A DNA stretch of 24,997 nucleotides from CAJOLV01 sp045631885. GTDB lineage: Bacteria; Bacillota_I; Bacilli_A; RFN20; CAG-826. The notes beneath the pieces are model-generated. The model had not been told where the DNA came from. It made no database searches and saw only the letters and a list, made by a program, of their open reading frames with translations. The translations under genes were made by a program, and so were the position numbers. The stretch spans positions 1 through 24,997 of the forward strand of contig JAZQVN010000030.1 in the NCBI GenBank assembly GCA_045631885.1. The letters run 5' to 3'. Shown here one piece after another: positions 1 through 7,625 of this stretch. Each line of letters begins with the position of its first letter. Position 1 is the stretch's first letter.

Positions 1-163
1 ATTCATAAGTGGGATTTGTCATGATCATTTTGGTGTAAGCCTCGATTTGGTAAGTTAGAGAATTCTCCTGGTCTTCACTTTTGGAGGAAACGCGGGTATA
101 AGCACATACTCTTCTTTTACCAACTGGGGTAGCTTTATTAATTTGAATTATTTCTTGAGCCAT
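1..163 (-). CDS. Large serine recombinase, N-terminal part (runs off left edge)
   Basis: Only the first 54 or so residues are in the window. The ATG at 163 is preceded on the minus strand by a good SD (GGAGG, 7 nt away). The visible part is the start of a resolvase-type catalytic domain: RRVCAYTRVSS carries the expected catalytic serine (about residue 26), followed by EDQENSLTYQ, typical of large serine recombinases. It overlaps the end of the preceding recombinase gene by 16 nt, so the two are probably translationally coupled. Its N-terminus resembles that of the upstream paralogue, suggesting tandem recombinases working on the same element, as in many Bacillota mobile elements. Whether the rest is intact cannot be seen. 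Confidence 0.85.
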   Translation of the reverse strand, partial: MAQEIIQINKATPVGKRRVCAYTRVSSKSEDQENSLTYQIEAYTKMIMTNPTYE

Positions 164-1848
164 GGGTAGTCCTCCAATCTTACAATTTTGTATTTATAAA
201 CTTTAGTGGTAATAGGAGAAGTGTAGTAACCATGCATAACTTCTTCTAAACTGTTTATCTTTTTGATGTTTTTGTTAATGCTTTCTTTAGAAACACGGTG
301 ACCAACATTATCGATAATGGTGATAGAGTTATTTTCATTAACGATTACTTCATCGATAAGTTTTAAGTAGCATTCATCGTTATCCATATTTGTTATCAAA
401 GAGGCGATTTCCTTGCTTCTAGCTTCAGAGATAAAGGATTGATATGTTTCACCAGATAAAGTGTCTAATTTAGCCTTTAATTCATTTAGAAGTTTCTTGA
501 CTTCTTTATATTCGTTAGACAATCTTTCATCATCTTCTTCTGAGTCGGTTTCCATCTTTTCTTCAATAATGGCTTTGAGCCTATTTTGAGTAGTGGTAAT
601 CTCATCTTTAACTATGTTAAGTTCCTCTTGCTTATGAGAAGCTTGGCCTATAGAAGTTAAGCAATCTAAAAGATTAGCGGTAAGAGAGCTATCAGAATAA
701 TACGATTCCATCGCTTTGATACAGATAGCATTTATCTCTTCTTCTTGAATAGGGGGAAGGCTACATTTTTCTTTCTCTATATTTCTTCTGTTAACATTGC
801 AACTGTACATTTGTTTGCCATCACTTCTTGATTGATAAACAAGCTTTTTACCGCAAATGCCGCAATAGAGTTTTGCAGAAAGAGGATTGCTGCTGTCAGG
901 TCTAAGGAATCTATCGTTCTTTTTGTATTCGATGATGGTTTGGACTAAATCAAAAGCTTCTCTAGAAATAATGGCGGGGTGGTGGTTCTTTACTAACCAC
1001 ATGTCCGCGTATTTCCCATCTTTATTGCTTCTAGACTCATGAGATAAATAATCGATAACAACAGTCTTTTGAAGAATTAAGTCGCCTTTATATTTCTCGT
1101 TTTGGAGAATCTGCATGATGTTTTGACGGCTCCATTTTTCTTTGCCTGAACCAGTTAAATAGTGGTTACCTTCTAAATAAGCGATGATTTCTTTTATTGA
1201 TTTATTAGCGAGATAAAGATTAAAGATGGCTCTAACGATATCGGCTTGAGTTTCATCGATAATCATGTTCCCGTTTTCGTCTTTGGTATAACCAAGGAAC
1301 TTCTCAGTTGGTACTTTCCAGTTACCATCTCTCATTCTTTTTCTAATTCCCCACTTAACATTATCTGAGATGTTTTTAGCTTCTTCTTGAGCGATGGAGG
1401 AGTGGAACGTTAAAACCATATCGGTCCTGGTATCTAAAGATGAAAGGTTTTCTTTTTCAAATTTAATCTCCACGCCAATTTCTCTTAGCTCTCTAACAAT
1501 GGTGAGGATATCTAACGTATTTCTTCCTAGTCTAGAAATAGACTTCACTAAAATAAGGTCAACATTACCTTTCTTAGCTTCTTTTAATAAGGCGTTAAGC
1601 CCATCTCTTTTCTTTAAAGAAGTACCTGAGATACCTTCATCAGAATACATGCCGACAAATTCCCAGTTAGGATTACTGGTTATCTTAGAGGTATATTCAT
1701 CAATCTGTGCTTTAAAAGAGTGAATCTGATCTTCGCTATCAGTAGACACTCTTGCGTATGCCACTACACGTTTCTTTTTATTATCTAAACCAGTAGAGGC
1801 GATATATTGAGCGGGACTCGCTACTTTAATTACTTCCTTTTCCATCAC
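148..1848 (-). CDS. Large serine recombinase (site-specific integrase/excisionase)
   Basis: A 566-residue DNA recombinase, a normal length for large serine integrases. Motifs in order: RVVAYARVSTD with the catalytic serine at residue 34; the resolvase core with LVKSISRLGRN and IAQEEAKNISDNVKWG; a recombinase domain around residues 180-290 (GYTKDENG, then the KWSRQNIMQILQNEKYKG type); a zinc ribbon with CGICGKKL and two further cysteines at about 325-365; then a Glu/Lys-rich coiled coil at about 400-475. It should cut and rejoin attachment sites through a phosphoserine intermediate. The start overlaps the end of the SHOCT gene by 23 nt and a GAGG lies about 14 nt upstream of the ATG. Its gene end overlaps the next recombinase. 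No attachment site could be identified. Confidence 0.93.
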   Translation of the reverse strand: MMEKEVIKVASPAQYIASTGLDNKKKRVVAYARVSTDSEDQIHSFKAQIDEYTSKITSNPNWEFVGMYSDEGISGTSLKKRDGLNALLKEAKKGNVDLILVKSISRLGRNTLDILTIVRELREIGVEIKFEKENLSSLDTRTDMVLTFHSSIAQEEAKNISDNVKWGIRKRMRDGNWKVPTEKFLGYTKDENGNMIIDETQADIVRAIFNLYLANKSIKEIIAYLEGNHYLTGSGKEKWSRQNIMQILQNEKYKGDLILQKTVVIDYLSHESRSNKDGKYADMWLVKNHHPAIISREAFDLVQTIIEYKKNDRFLRPDSSNPLSAKLYCGICGKKLVYQSRSDGKQMYSCNVNRRNIEKEKCSLPPIQEEEINAICIKAMESYYSDSSLTANLLDCLTSIGQASHKQEELNIVKDEITTTQNRLKAIIEEKMETDSEEDDERLSNEYKEVKKLLNELKAKLDTLSGETYQSFISEARSKEIASLITNMDNDECYLKLIDEVIVNENNSITIIDNVGHRVSKESINKNIKKINSLEEVMHGYYTSPITTKVYKYKIVRLEDYPWLKK

Positions 1849-2029
1849 GTGTATATTGCCTCAACACTGACTTAATATCAATATAATTGATATTATTGAT
1901 ACAAGGGAGGTTATACTTCTGACGGAGCATAGTTAAAAGAGCATACCATTCTTCGTGGGTAATCTTGTTTTCTTTTAATAATTTATCAAGAATCGCTACT
2001 TCAAATTCGTAGCTAATAGTCGCATTCAT
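1826..2029 (-). CDS. SHOCT-domain small protein of the recombinase operon
   Basis: A 67-residue protein, first gene of the recombinase operon. The body (LDKLLKENKITHEEWYALL) is a SHOCT-type short helical module; such small proteins often sit directly upstream of serine recombinases in Bacillota mobile elements. Their role is not established; a recombination accessory or directionality function is inference. I chose the ATG at 2029 because a strong SD (GGGAGG) lies about 9 nt upstream. A longer reading from 2068 would run through that SD and a hairpin and is unlikely. The stop overlaps the recombinase start by 23 nt, so translation is probably coupled. Confidence 0.75.
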   Translation of the reverse strand: MNATISYEFEVAILDKLLKENKITHEEWYALLTMLRQKYNLPCINNINYIDIKSVLRQYTRDGKGSN

Positions 2030-2035
2030 CAAAAA

Positions 2036-2057
2036 GCCCTCCCTAAGAAGGGAAGGC
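2036..2057 (-). promoter_or_regulatory. GC-rich hairpin over the SD of the recombinase operon, followed by a T-run
   Basis: Read on the minus strand, GCCTTCCC and GGGAGGGC form an 8-bp stem (one G-U pair) with a 6-nt loop. It is followed at once by CTTTTTG and then the ATG at 2029. The 3' arm contains the SD of the SHOCT gene. The structure could work as an intrinsic terminator/attenuator or as an SD-masking hairpin; either would restrain recombinase expression. Base pairing is visible in the sequence; function is inferred. Confidence 0.55.
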
Positions 2058-2091
2058 AATATAGCCAACTGGCTTTCTAGTTCTGCAAAAT
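2051..2091. repeat. Repeat pair B-A: GGAAGGCAATAT then TTCTAGTTCTGCAAAAT
   Basis: Motif B (GGAAGGCAATAT, 2051-2062) and motif A (TTCTAGTTCTGCAAAAT, 2075-2091) are both repeated exactly at 3508-3537 in the same orientation but in the opposite order (A then B). Here they are separated by a small inverted repeat, AGCCA-AC-TGGCT. Part of B is also one arm of the hairpin before the SHOCT gene. See the matching entry at 3508. Confidence 0.7.
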
Positions 2092-2144
2092 CAATTTATC
2101 AATAATTAGCAATATTGTAAATATTCATAATGTGGAGATTATTT

Positions 2145-2951
2145 CTAATAATCTATGATAACTTTTTTAACAATTCCTCTACATACCATCGCTAAAGTTG
2201 AAGTTTCCATATAGAATTCATTTCCATCTGGATAAGCAAATTTATAGAGTCTTTTGTATCTGCCATCTTCAGTTAAGTTCCTACTAAGGTTACGTAGTGG
2301 AGTAACTAAAGTAATGAATTCATTGGTGACTGTTGGCCCTCCTAAAGCTTCTTCAATAGGATCGTTTGGATCAGCTGATTTAATCTCTTTAGTTATCTCT
2401 AAAACAAGATAAGTTGGTTTATCAATTGTAGGGACGTGTTCTCTATCAACATGTTGAATAATGATTTTAGAACCAAGAGGGAGGTTAAGGACGTTATCAG
2501 TATCAGTGACTTCTAAAGCATATAAGTCTGTTGGATTAATGCCTCTAAGTCCTTCATCTACGCGATATGTTCTTTCTGCTTCTCCAGCTGAGGTATTAAT
2601 CATTTCTTTGTGGAAACAGTGGACCTTTTCTCCTTTTGGTAATTCCCCTCCAGTAATAACAACAGGTTTATATACATCAATCTCATCAGTCATTTTGATA
2701 TCGATATCGGTCTTTTCTAAAATGAGCATGCTTACTTGGATTTTATATAAGGTTGCGAGTATACGTGCATATTCAGGTTTTAAAGGAGCATCGCCTCTTT
2801 CTATTTTTGAATAGGCTTGACGAGTGATACCAAGTTTTTCAGCTATTTCAGTTTGTGTGTAATTGTATTGAATTCTGTACTTTTGAAGAATTGCGCCAAT
2901 CTTAATTCTTTCAGCGGTGGCTTTCTGATTTTTAGGTGTTTTATATTTCAT
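2145..2951 (-). CDS. XRE-family repressor-like regulator of the mobile element
   Basis: A 268-residue DNA-binding protein. The N-terminal HTH_3 domain is clear, with the recognition region QTEIAEKLGITRQAYSKIE at residues 34-52. The rest (about 90-268) is a beta-rich domain including LGSKIIIQHVDREHVP and YLVLEI. These faintly resemble the C-terminal half of phage CI/LexA-type repressors, but no Ser-Lys peptidase pair can be assigned with confidence. The start at 2951 is chosen for its GGAGGAA SD 7-8 nt upstream; the extra 32 residues from 3047 lack an SD and would be hydrophobic leader noise. It is divergent from a Cro-like gene, the classic arrangement of a phage or satellite switch. Likely role: holding the replication operon and itself silent. 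Confidence 0.85.
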   Translation of the reverse strand: MKYKTPKNQKATAERIKIGAILQKYRIQYNYTQTEIAEKLGITRQAYSKIERGDAPLKPEYARILATLYKIQVSMLILEKTDIDIKMTDEIDVYKPVVITGGELPKGEKVHCFHKEMINTSAGEAERTYRVDEGLRGINPTDLYALEVTDTDNVLNLPLGSKIIIQHVDREHVPTIDKPTYLVLEITKEIKSADPNDPIEEALGGPTVTNEFITLVTPLRNLSRNLTEDGRYKRLYKFAYPDGNEFYMETSTLAMVCRGIVKKVIIDY

Positions 2952-3134
2952 TTGAGTGTTCCTCCGAGGATATATTAACACAGCAAAAATGTATTTGTAC
3001 ATAAAAAAATGAATGAATGTTAAAAAAGAGTTGCGCGAAATCTCCAAATGGCGAACGGATTTTTAGCAAAAAACAGGTAAAAACCCCGAAAAAGCAACTC
3101 AAAATATGAACATTTTCAAAATGAATGATACTTT

Positions 3135-3163
3135 TTGACTTGCTATAACCGTCTGTTTAAAAT
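3135..3163 (+). promoter_or_regulatory. Promoter for the Cro-like gene and replication operon
   Basis: TTGACT (3135-3140), a 17-nt spacer, then TAAAAT (3158-3163): a near-consensus sigma-A promoter reading towards the gene at 3220. It lies in the 268-bp divergent region between the two XRE genes, the expected position for repressor control. Confidence 0.75.
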
Positions 3164-3171
3164 GAGAGTGT

Positions 3172-3186
3172 ACCTAGAAAATAGGT
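3172..3186. promoter_or_regulatory. Candidate operator ACCTA-GAAAA-TAGGT
   Basis: A perfect 5-bp inverted repeat with a 5-nt AT spacer, placed where transcription from the 3135-3163 promoter would begin. Size and position suit an XRE dimer site. Which of the two flanking regulators binds it cannot be told. Confidence 0.5.
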
Positions 3187-3219
3187 GTTAAAAAACGCAA
3201 CTAATAGGAGGAGAGATTT

Positions 3220-3459
3220 ATGAGAAAATACCTCATTGAAACAAGAATCAAAAAAGGCTACTCACAAAGAAAAGTAGCTCGTGACTCTGGTGTCTCTTAT
3301 CAACATTATTCAAAGATTGAAAATGGTGAGAGAGGTGGCAAAGTATCATTCTTAGTCATTGCACGTATTGCACGTGTACTCGATATTCCTCTTGAAGATT
3401 TATATATCTTAGAGCAGGCCTATCAAGACTCATTAGATTTCAAAGCGGAAAAGCATTAA
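3220..3459 (+). CDS. Small XRE-family (Cro-like) regulator
   Basis: A 79-residue protein that is almost entirely one HTH_3 domain: IKKGYSQRKVARDSGVSYQH, then YSKIENGERGGKVSFLVIARIARVLDI as two overlapping stretches of the fold (residues about 10-60). The SD AGGAGGAG lies 8 nt before the ATG, behind a strong promoter. It is divergent from the larger repressor. By position it is the Cro-like partner or an activator of the downstream replication genes. No effector domain is present, so its state is probably set by level and by competition for the operator. Confidence 0.88.
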   Translation: MRKYLIETRIKKGYSQRKVARDSGVSYQHYSKIENGERGGKVSFLVIARIARVLDIPLEDLYILEQAYQDSLDFKAEKH

Positions 3460-3479
3460 CGCATTGAATAAAACATAGG

Positions 3480-3560
3480 TGCTTATTAGCTGATAACATG
3501 AAACGAATTCTAGTTCTGCAAAATTGGAAGGCAATATCATCGTTCATAAACTGATAAGCA
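3480..3560 (+). ncRNA. Possible structured RNA leader before the replication operon
   Basis: TGCTTATTAG (3480-3489) can pair with CTGATAAGCA (3551-3560) with one G-U. Inside it ATGAAACGA (3498-3506) can pair with TCGTTCAT (3540-3547) with a single bulge. The apical part is motif A plus motif B, also found at 2051-2091. This nested pairing in a 130-nt untranslated gap suggests a structured 5' leader or processed RNA. The pairings were found by eye only. Confidence 0.35.
3508..3537. repeat. Repeat pair A-B: TTCTAGTTCTGCAAAAT then GGAAGGCAATAT
   Basis: Motif A (3508-3524) and motif B (3526-3537) are separated by one base. They are exact copies of the motifs at 2075-2091 and 2051-2062, in swapped order. 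The two loci flank the regulator module (repressor plus Cro-like gene), one on each side. Confidence 0.7.
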
Positions 3561-3589
3561 TCTAGCTAATTATTAAGGAGTTAGATCAA

Positions 3590-4045
3590 ATGAAAAATCA
3601 AAACAAAATAGTCAATGATGATAATGGTAATGCCATTGACGTAAAAGAATTAATTAAGCGTTATCCATGGACCAAAACAATAGAAGCTTTTATTGCTAAG
3701 AAATACCAAATCAGCAAAAGTAGCAGATTCAAAGGCGACTTTGTAGATTACTATGCTTTTTGTAAGTGCTTTGGTGAATACCTGAATGAAAGAGTAGTGG
3801 TCATGCCTGATGTAGTGGATGTTACTGACTTCCTTTCCGAAGTAGCTTTATCCTTATATGAAATACAAAAGTGTGTTCCTATCATCTGTGATTTCTGCTC
3901 GTACTGCTTTGACCACCAATGCGACCTATTTGGAGGGACCATCAAAGATGTTGAATTAAATCTAACAATCTCTAGAGGTGTTTCTTTACTCACCTATCAA
4001 GTAAATCTTGATGATTATTATGAGGAGGATAACACAGGTGCATAA
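3590..4045 (+). CDS. Unknown protein, first gene of the replication operon
   Basis: A 151-residue soluble protein that I do not recognise. It starts at an ATG with SD AAGGAG about 8 nt upstream. It is acidic, with a cysteine cluster in the middle (ICDFCSYCFDHQCDLFGG, residues about 100-117) that could bind a metal or simply be buried. There is no signal peptide or membrane segment. The next gene starts inside its last codons (8-nt overlap), and that gene in turn overlaps the primase-helicase, so the three are co-translated. The position suggests an accessory replication or copy-control role; this is inference. Confidence 0.7.
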   Translation: MKNQNKIVNDDNGNAIDVKELIKRYPWTKTIEAFIAKKYQISKSSRFKGDFVDYYAFCKCFGEYLNERVVVMPDVVDVTDFLSEVALSLYEIQKCVPIICDFCSYCFDHQCDLFGGTIKDVELNLTISRGVSLLTYQVNLDDYYEEDNTGA

Positions 4046-4349
4046 AGTATTTGATATTGTCGATGCTGGATATCGTTTTCTTGATATCGAGTTTCCTTTA
4101 AATGAAGTAAATAACGGTAACTTTATGGATTTTGCTCAGCCAAGTGTAGCGGTAGAGGATTTCGCTCATTTTTTAGAAGACCAAGAAGTGACCTTTCCTA
4201 CAGTTCATGATTTGAATAAATATTTAGCGATTAGAAAACCACTTAGACTTGATTGGTATGCATCTGTCTTACCAGTGATTGTGAACTTCATCTACTTTGC
4301 TTGCCAAAGAAAAATTAAGTTTGATAGAGGTGAAGACCCATGGAAGTAA
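4038..4349 (+). CDS. Unknown small protein, second gene of the replication operon
   Basis: A protein of about 103 residues starting at a GTG (4038), chosen because AGGAGG lies 10 nt before it; upstream in-frame ATGs (4011, 4020) lie on or before that SD. It is acidic and aromatic with no recognised motif (VHKVFDIVDAGYRFLDIEF at the start, LDWYASVLPVIVNFIYFACQ near the end, possibly a buried helix). It overlaps the preceding gene by 8 nt and the primase-helicase by 10 nt. The tight overlaps suggest stoichiometric production with the replication protein. No function can be assigned. Confidence 0.68.
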   Translation: MHKVFDIVDAGYRFLDIEFPLNEVNNGNFMDFAQPSVAVEDFAHFLEDQEVTFPTVHDLNKYLAIRKPLRLDWYASVLPVIVNFIYFACQRKIKFDRGEDPWK

Positions 4350-6703
4350 GAGATTTAGTTATTGCGATAGGGCAAAGAGCAAATAGCAAGTCCTGGACAA
4401 ATAAAAAAATCTCTTGGGAACAACTCTGTGAAAAACTAAGTCATACAATCTATACCGCTGAATCGGTAGCAGAATATAAAACTTTTCTAAAAGAAGCTAA
4501 ACAGGAAGCTAAAGACCATGGAGGATTCGTAGGCGGAAAACTATCAGCTCCTCAACGTCTTAAAGCAAATGTTGAATACCGCAGCATGGTCACTCTTGAT
4601 GTTGATGACGCGGAACCTGACTTTCTAAAAAAGTTTACTGAGTCATTTGAATACACATGTTGTTTGTACTCAACGCATGGGCATAGAGATGACTCACCAA
4701 GATTTAGATTAATCATTCCGTTAAGTAGAGATATCGATGGCGATGAATACGTCGCTGTTTCTAGACTTCTTGCAGATAGTTTAGGTATCGAACAAATAGA
4801 TCCAGTTTCCTTCTCTGTTAATCAATTGATGTATTGGCCGTCCACTCCAAACGATGGTAACTATATTTATCGAAAAATAGCCAAAACCCTATTAAATCCT
4901 GACTCTTTTCTAACAAATTACCCAAATTGGAAAGATTTAACAACTCTTCCAAAGAAGGCAAAAGAGTCTCATGTTAATAGTGGTAAACCTGGTAGAAAGC
5001 AAGCTGACCCACTAACTAAAGATGGAATAGTGGGAGCCTTCTGTAGAGCATATACAATCTCTGAAGCAATTGATACTTTCCTACCTGATATTTATGAACC
5101 AGTAGGTGGTAATCGTTATCACTATATTCCAGCTTCTTCTACAGCAGGAGCGATTAACTATGATGACAAACTTTTCTATTCTCATCACGCGAATGATCCT
5201 GCTTCTGAAATGGAACTCAATGCTTTCAACCTGGTGAAGGTTCATCTATATGGAAACGACAACGCTGCTTTTAAGAAGATGGTGAATCTTGCTAGAAACG
5301 ATGAGAAGGTAAAGTCTCTTATAGCTAGCGAGAATATTAAAGCCGCGAAGGAAGACTTTGGAGATGGAGTCAATCTCGAATGGATGAAACAACTCTCTAC
5401 GAATGATGATGGAACGATTAAAAACAATCTTAGTAACTTAGTCACCATTCTTCAAAATGATGAAAACCTTAGGTCTATCGCTTTTAATACCTTAGCGAAT
5501 ATCTCTGAAGTTAGAGGAGTGGTGCCTTGGAGTAGAGTGGGCTCCACTAAATATTGGAGAGATGGAGATACCGCTCAACTAAAGATTTATATCGAAAAGC
5601 ATTATTGTGACTTCTCTGATAGGAACTTTGAAAATGCATTTAAAAAGGTAACCGAAGATAGAGCGTTCAATCCTGTAAAAGATTATCTAGATAACTTACC
5701 TAAATGGGATGGAGTTAAACGTCTTGAAGATATCTTTATTAAGAATTTAGAAGCTGATGATAATGATTACACCAAAGAAGTAACTAGGAAGTGGTTTACT
5801 GCGGCAATCGCAAGAATCTATAATCCTGGGGTTAAATTCGATAACATCATCGTTCTTGACGGTAAGCAGGGTGTAGGCAAGTCCACAATTATCAAATCAC
5901 TAGTGGACCCTGACTTCTTCTCCGACTCACTTCAATTATCCGACATGGATGACACGAAGAAAGCAGGAGAAAAGGTTCAAGGCTTCTGGATTATCGAGAT
6001 TCAAGAATTAGCAGGTATGCGTAAAGCTGATATCGAAAAGGTAAAAGCGTTTATATCTTCTAATGATGATAAGTACCGTGCCTCTTATGGTCACCATGTA
6101 GAAGTTCATCCGAGGCAGTGCATTATCTTTGCTACCGTTAACGGAGAAAGAGGATACCTAAGAGATTTAACTGGTAACCGCAGATTCTGGATTATCAAAA
6201 TCAATTCTAAAAACGTGACACCTGACTTTGCCTTTAATAAAGAGTTTAAAGATCAAGTGTGGGCGGAAGCTAAGTACTATTACGAACATGGTGAGAAGTT
6301 ATTCTTAAGTGGTGAGTTCTTAGAAACTGCTGAGGAATATCAAAATAACGCGATGGAACATGATGATAGAACTGGCTTAGTAGAAGAATATCTAAATCAC
6401 TTGCTTCCTGATAATTGGGATGAATGTTCAATTGCTGATAGAAGATATTATTTCAATAAAGAATTCGATAGTAACTATTATCCGCAGGTGACATATGATC
6501 CAGAACTCTATCAAAGAGAAGAAGTTAGCCCAATAGAAATCTGGTGTGAATGCCTAGGCAACGATAGAGGGAGATTTACTAGCAAAGAATCTAATCCAAT
6601 CATTGCGATAATGGCCCAAATTCCAGGTTGGGAGAAGTCTGGTAAAAGAAAAACTATGGGTCCGTACGGCAAGCAACAATATTATGTTAGGACCAAAAAA
6701 TAA
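4340..6703 (+). CDS. Primase / VapE-type SF3 helicase replication protein
   Basis: A 787-residue two-part replication protein. The N-terminal third resembles an archaeo-eukaryotic primase-polymerase: TLDVDDAEP at about residues 84-92 gives the acidic metal-binding motif, and STHGHRDDSPRFRLIIPLSR lies at about 110-130. The C-terminal half is a VirE/VapE superfamily 3 helicase: Walker A GKQGVGKST at about 508-516, Walker B WIIEIQEL near 550, then FISSNDDKYRASYG and GNRRFWIIKI. It probably primes and unwinds the element's own origin, as in phages and phage satellites. The ATG at 4340 has GAGGTGA 7 nt upstream and overlaps the previous gene by 10 nt. The length and all key motifs look complete. 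Confidence 0.9.
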   Translation: MEVRDLVIAIGQRANSKSWTNKKISWEQLCEKLSHTIYTAESVAEYKTFLKEAKQEAKDHGGFVGGKLSAPQRLKANVEYRSMVTLDVDDAEPDFLKKFTESFEYTCCLYSTHGHRDDSPRFRLIIPLSRDIDGDEYVAVSRLLADSLGIEQIDPVSFSVNQLMYWPSTPNDGNYIYRKIAKTLLNPDSFLTNYPNWKDLTTLPKKAKESHVNSGKPGRKQADPLTKDGIVGAFCRAYTISEAIDTFLPDIYEPVGGNRYHYIPASSTAGAINYDDKLFYSHHANDPASEMELNAFNLVKVHLYGNDNAAFKKMVNLARNDEKVKSLIASENIKAAKEDFGDGVNLEWMKQLSTNDDGTIKNNLSNLVTILQNDENLRSIAFNTLANISEVRGVVPWSRVGSTKYWRDGDTAQLKIYIEKHYCDFSDRNFENAFKKVTEDRAFNPVKDYLDNLPKWDGVKRLEDIFIKNLEADDNDYTKEVTRKWFTAAIARIYNPGVKFDNIIVLDGKQGVGKSTIIKSLVDPDFFSDSLQLSDMDDTKKAGEKVQGFWIIEIQELAGMRKADIEKVKAFISSNDDKYRASYGHHVEVHPRQCIIFATVNGERGYLRDLTGNRRFWIIKINSKNVTPDFAFNKEFKDQVWAEAKYYYEHGEKLFLSGEFLETAEEYQNNAMEHDDRTGLVEEYLNHLLPDNWDECSIADRRYYFNKEFDSNYYPQVTYDPELYQREEVSPIEIWCECLGNDRGRFTSKESNPIIAIMAQIPGWEKSGKRKTMGPYGKQQYYVRTKK

Positions 6704-6713
6704 TGGTGATGAT

Positions 6714-6833
6714 GGACAGACTGGACAAGTAAATATATAAGAGTTCCAAAATCAGAAATTAATTATAGGCTACTGAATTAAAATCACGTTTTAGGAATTA
6801 TATAAAAAATCTGTCCAGCTTGTCCTCTTGTCC
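6714..6833. repeat. GGACAAG-type repeats in both orientations (possible origin iterons)
   Basis: Directly after the primase-helicase, GGACAG and GGACAAG occur at 6714-6729. The complementary forms CTGTCC (6811-6816), CTTGTCC (6819-6825) and CTTGTCC (6827-6833) follow about 90 bp later, with AT-rich DNA between. Short repeats around an AT-rich core next to the replication gene are a common origin layout in phages and satellites. Origin function is inferred. Confidence 0.45.
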
Positions 6834-6858
6834 TTAGGAGCTGAGTGAAGTGTAAGTA

Positions 6859-6950
6859 GGGGTAGGGGGGTCAAAATCTCTACGACTAAAAGCACGGACA
6901 CCGGCCTGGGGTTTCACGCGAAAAATTCGCAAAAGCAAACGGGGGAATAG
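6859..6950. other. Candidate packaging (cos-like) region upstream of the small terminase
   Basis: A non-coding stretch strikingly richer in G+C than its surroundings, with G-runs at both ends (6859-6870 and near 6941), an ACCGGCCTGGGG core and a short hairpin GCGAA-AAA-TTCGC (6918-6930). It sits immediately before a P27-type small terminase gene. From memory, G-rich conserved segments of this kind occur in this position in HK97-type phages of Bacillota and include the packaging start. I cannot verify a cut site by reading alone. Confidence 0.45.
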
Positions 6951-6998
6951 TCAATTACTGTAGACACCCCTAAATCTTAATAATGGAGGATACAAATA

Positions 6999-7577
6999 AT
7001 GGCGAAAGATTTAACACTTAGAGGTGGCCAAAGAATCAATCAAACTGGTAGACCTAGAAAATCTTTGTCTAGCAAAGTTAAAAATGGCAATCCTGGTCAT
7101 AGAAAACTAAGAGTTTTAGATGTTAATGATCCACTTGAACCCGCGGAGATAGAAGGAGTGGATATGCCTAATATCAAAGAATACTTATTTGAAGTTCAAA
7201 GAGACGGAAAGCCATTCATCGCTGGAGAGATTTATAAAGAAACATATAAGTGGCTTGAGCTAACTGGATGTGAGACTTTAGTTCAACCTCATCTATTAGA
7301 ACAATATTCCGTTTCTCTTGCTCGATGGATTCAATGTAGTGAAATGATAACTAAATACGGAGTTATTGCTAAACATCCAACCACAGGTGCACCTATCCAG
7401 TCTCCTTATGTTAATGTTGCTAATCAATTCATGAAAGCAGCGAATCTCATGTGGATGCAGATATATCAAGTAGTGAAGGAGAACTCTACGGTCGATTTAC
7501 GTTCATCTGATCCTAGAGATGACATGATGGAGAAATTACTAAATGGAACCTGGCGCAAAGAATCCGGAAAGAAATGA
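6999..7577 (+). CDS. terS: Phage terminase small subunit, P27 family
   Basis: A 192-residue DNA-recognition subunit of a phage packaging motor. The N-terminus is basic and Gly/Asn-rich (TGRPRKSLSSKVKNGNPGHR), typical of the DNA-binding arm of P27/Terminase_4 proteins. The helical core (GEIYKETYKWLELTGCETLV, LARWIQCSEMITKYG, SPYVNVANQFMKAANLMW) follows the family pattern. The SD GGAGGA is well placed. It should recognise the packaging site, here probably the G-rich region just upstream. No large terminase follows, so on its own it could only redirect another phage's motor, as satellites do. The length is normal for the family. Confidence 0.85.
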   Translation: MAKDLTLRGGQRINQTGRPRKSLSSKVKNGNPGHRKLRVLDVNDPLEPAEIEGVDMPNIKEYLFEVQRDGKPFIAGEIYKETYKWLELTGCETLVQPHLLEQYSVSLARWIQCSEMITKYGVIAKHPTTGAPIQSPYVNVANQFMKAANLMWMQIYQVVKENSTVDLRSSDPRDDMMEKLLNGTWRKESGKK

Positions 7578-7625
7578 TGGGAGAAATCCTCATTTTTTGT
7601 ATCAAAGAAGTGTGATTATCTTGCT

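Noticed and set aside
2461..2814. Open frame opposite the repressor gene
   Set aside because: It lies wholly inside a convincing gene on the other strand, with no SD or domain.
2952..3047. Longer N-terminus for the XRE repressor
   Set aside because: The extension runs over the SD that serves the ATG at 2951, has no SD of its own and adds an unlikely hydrophobic leader.
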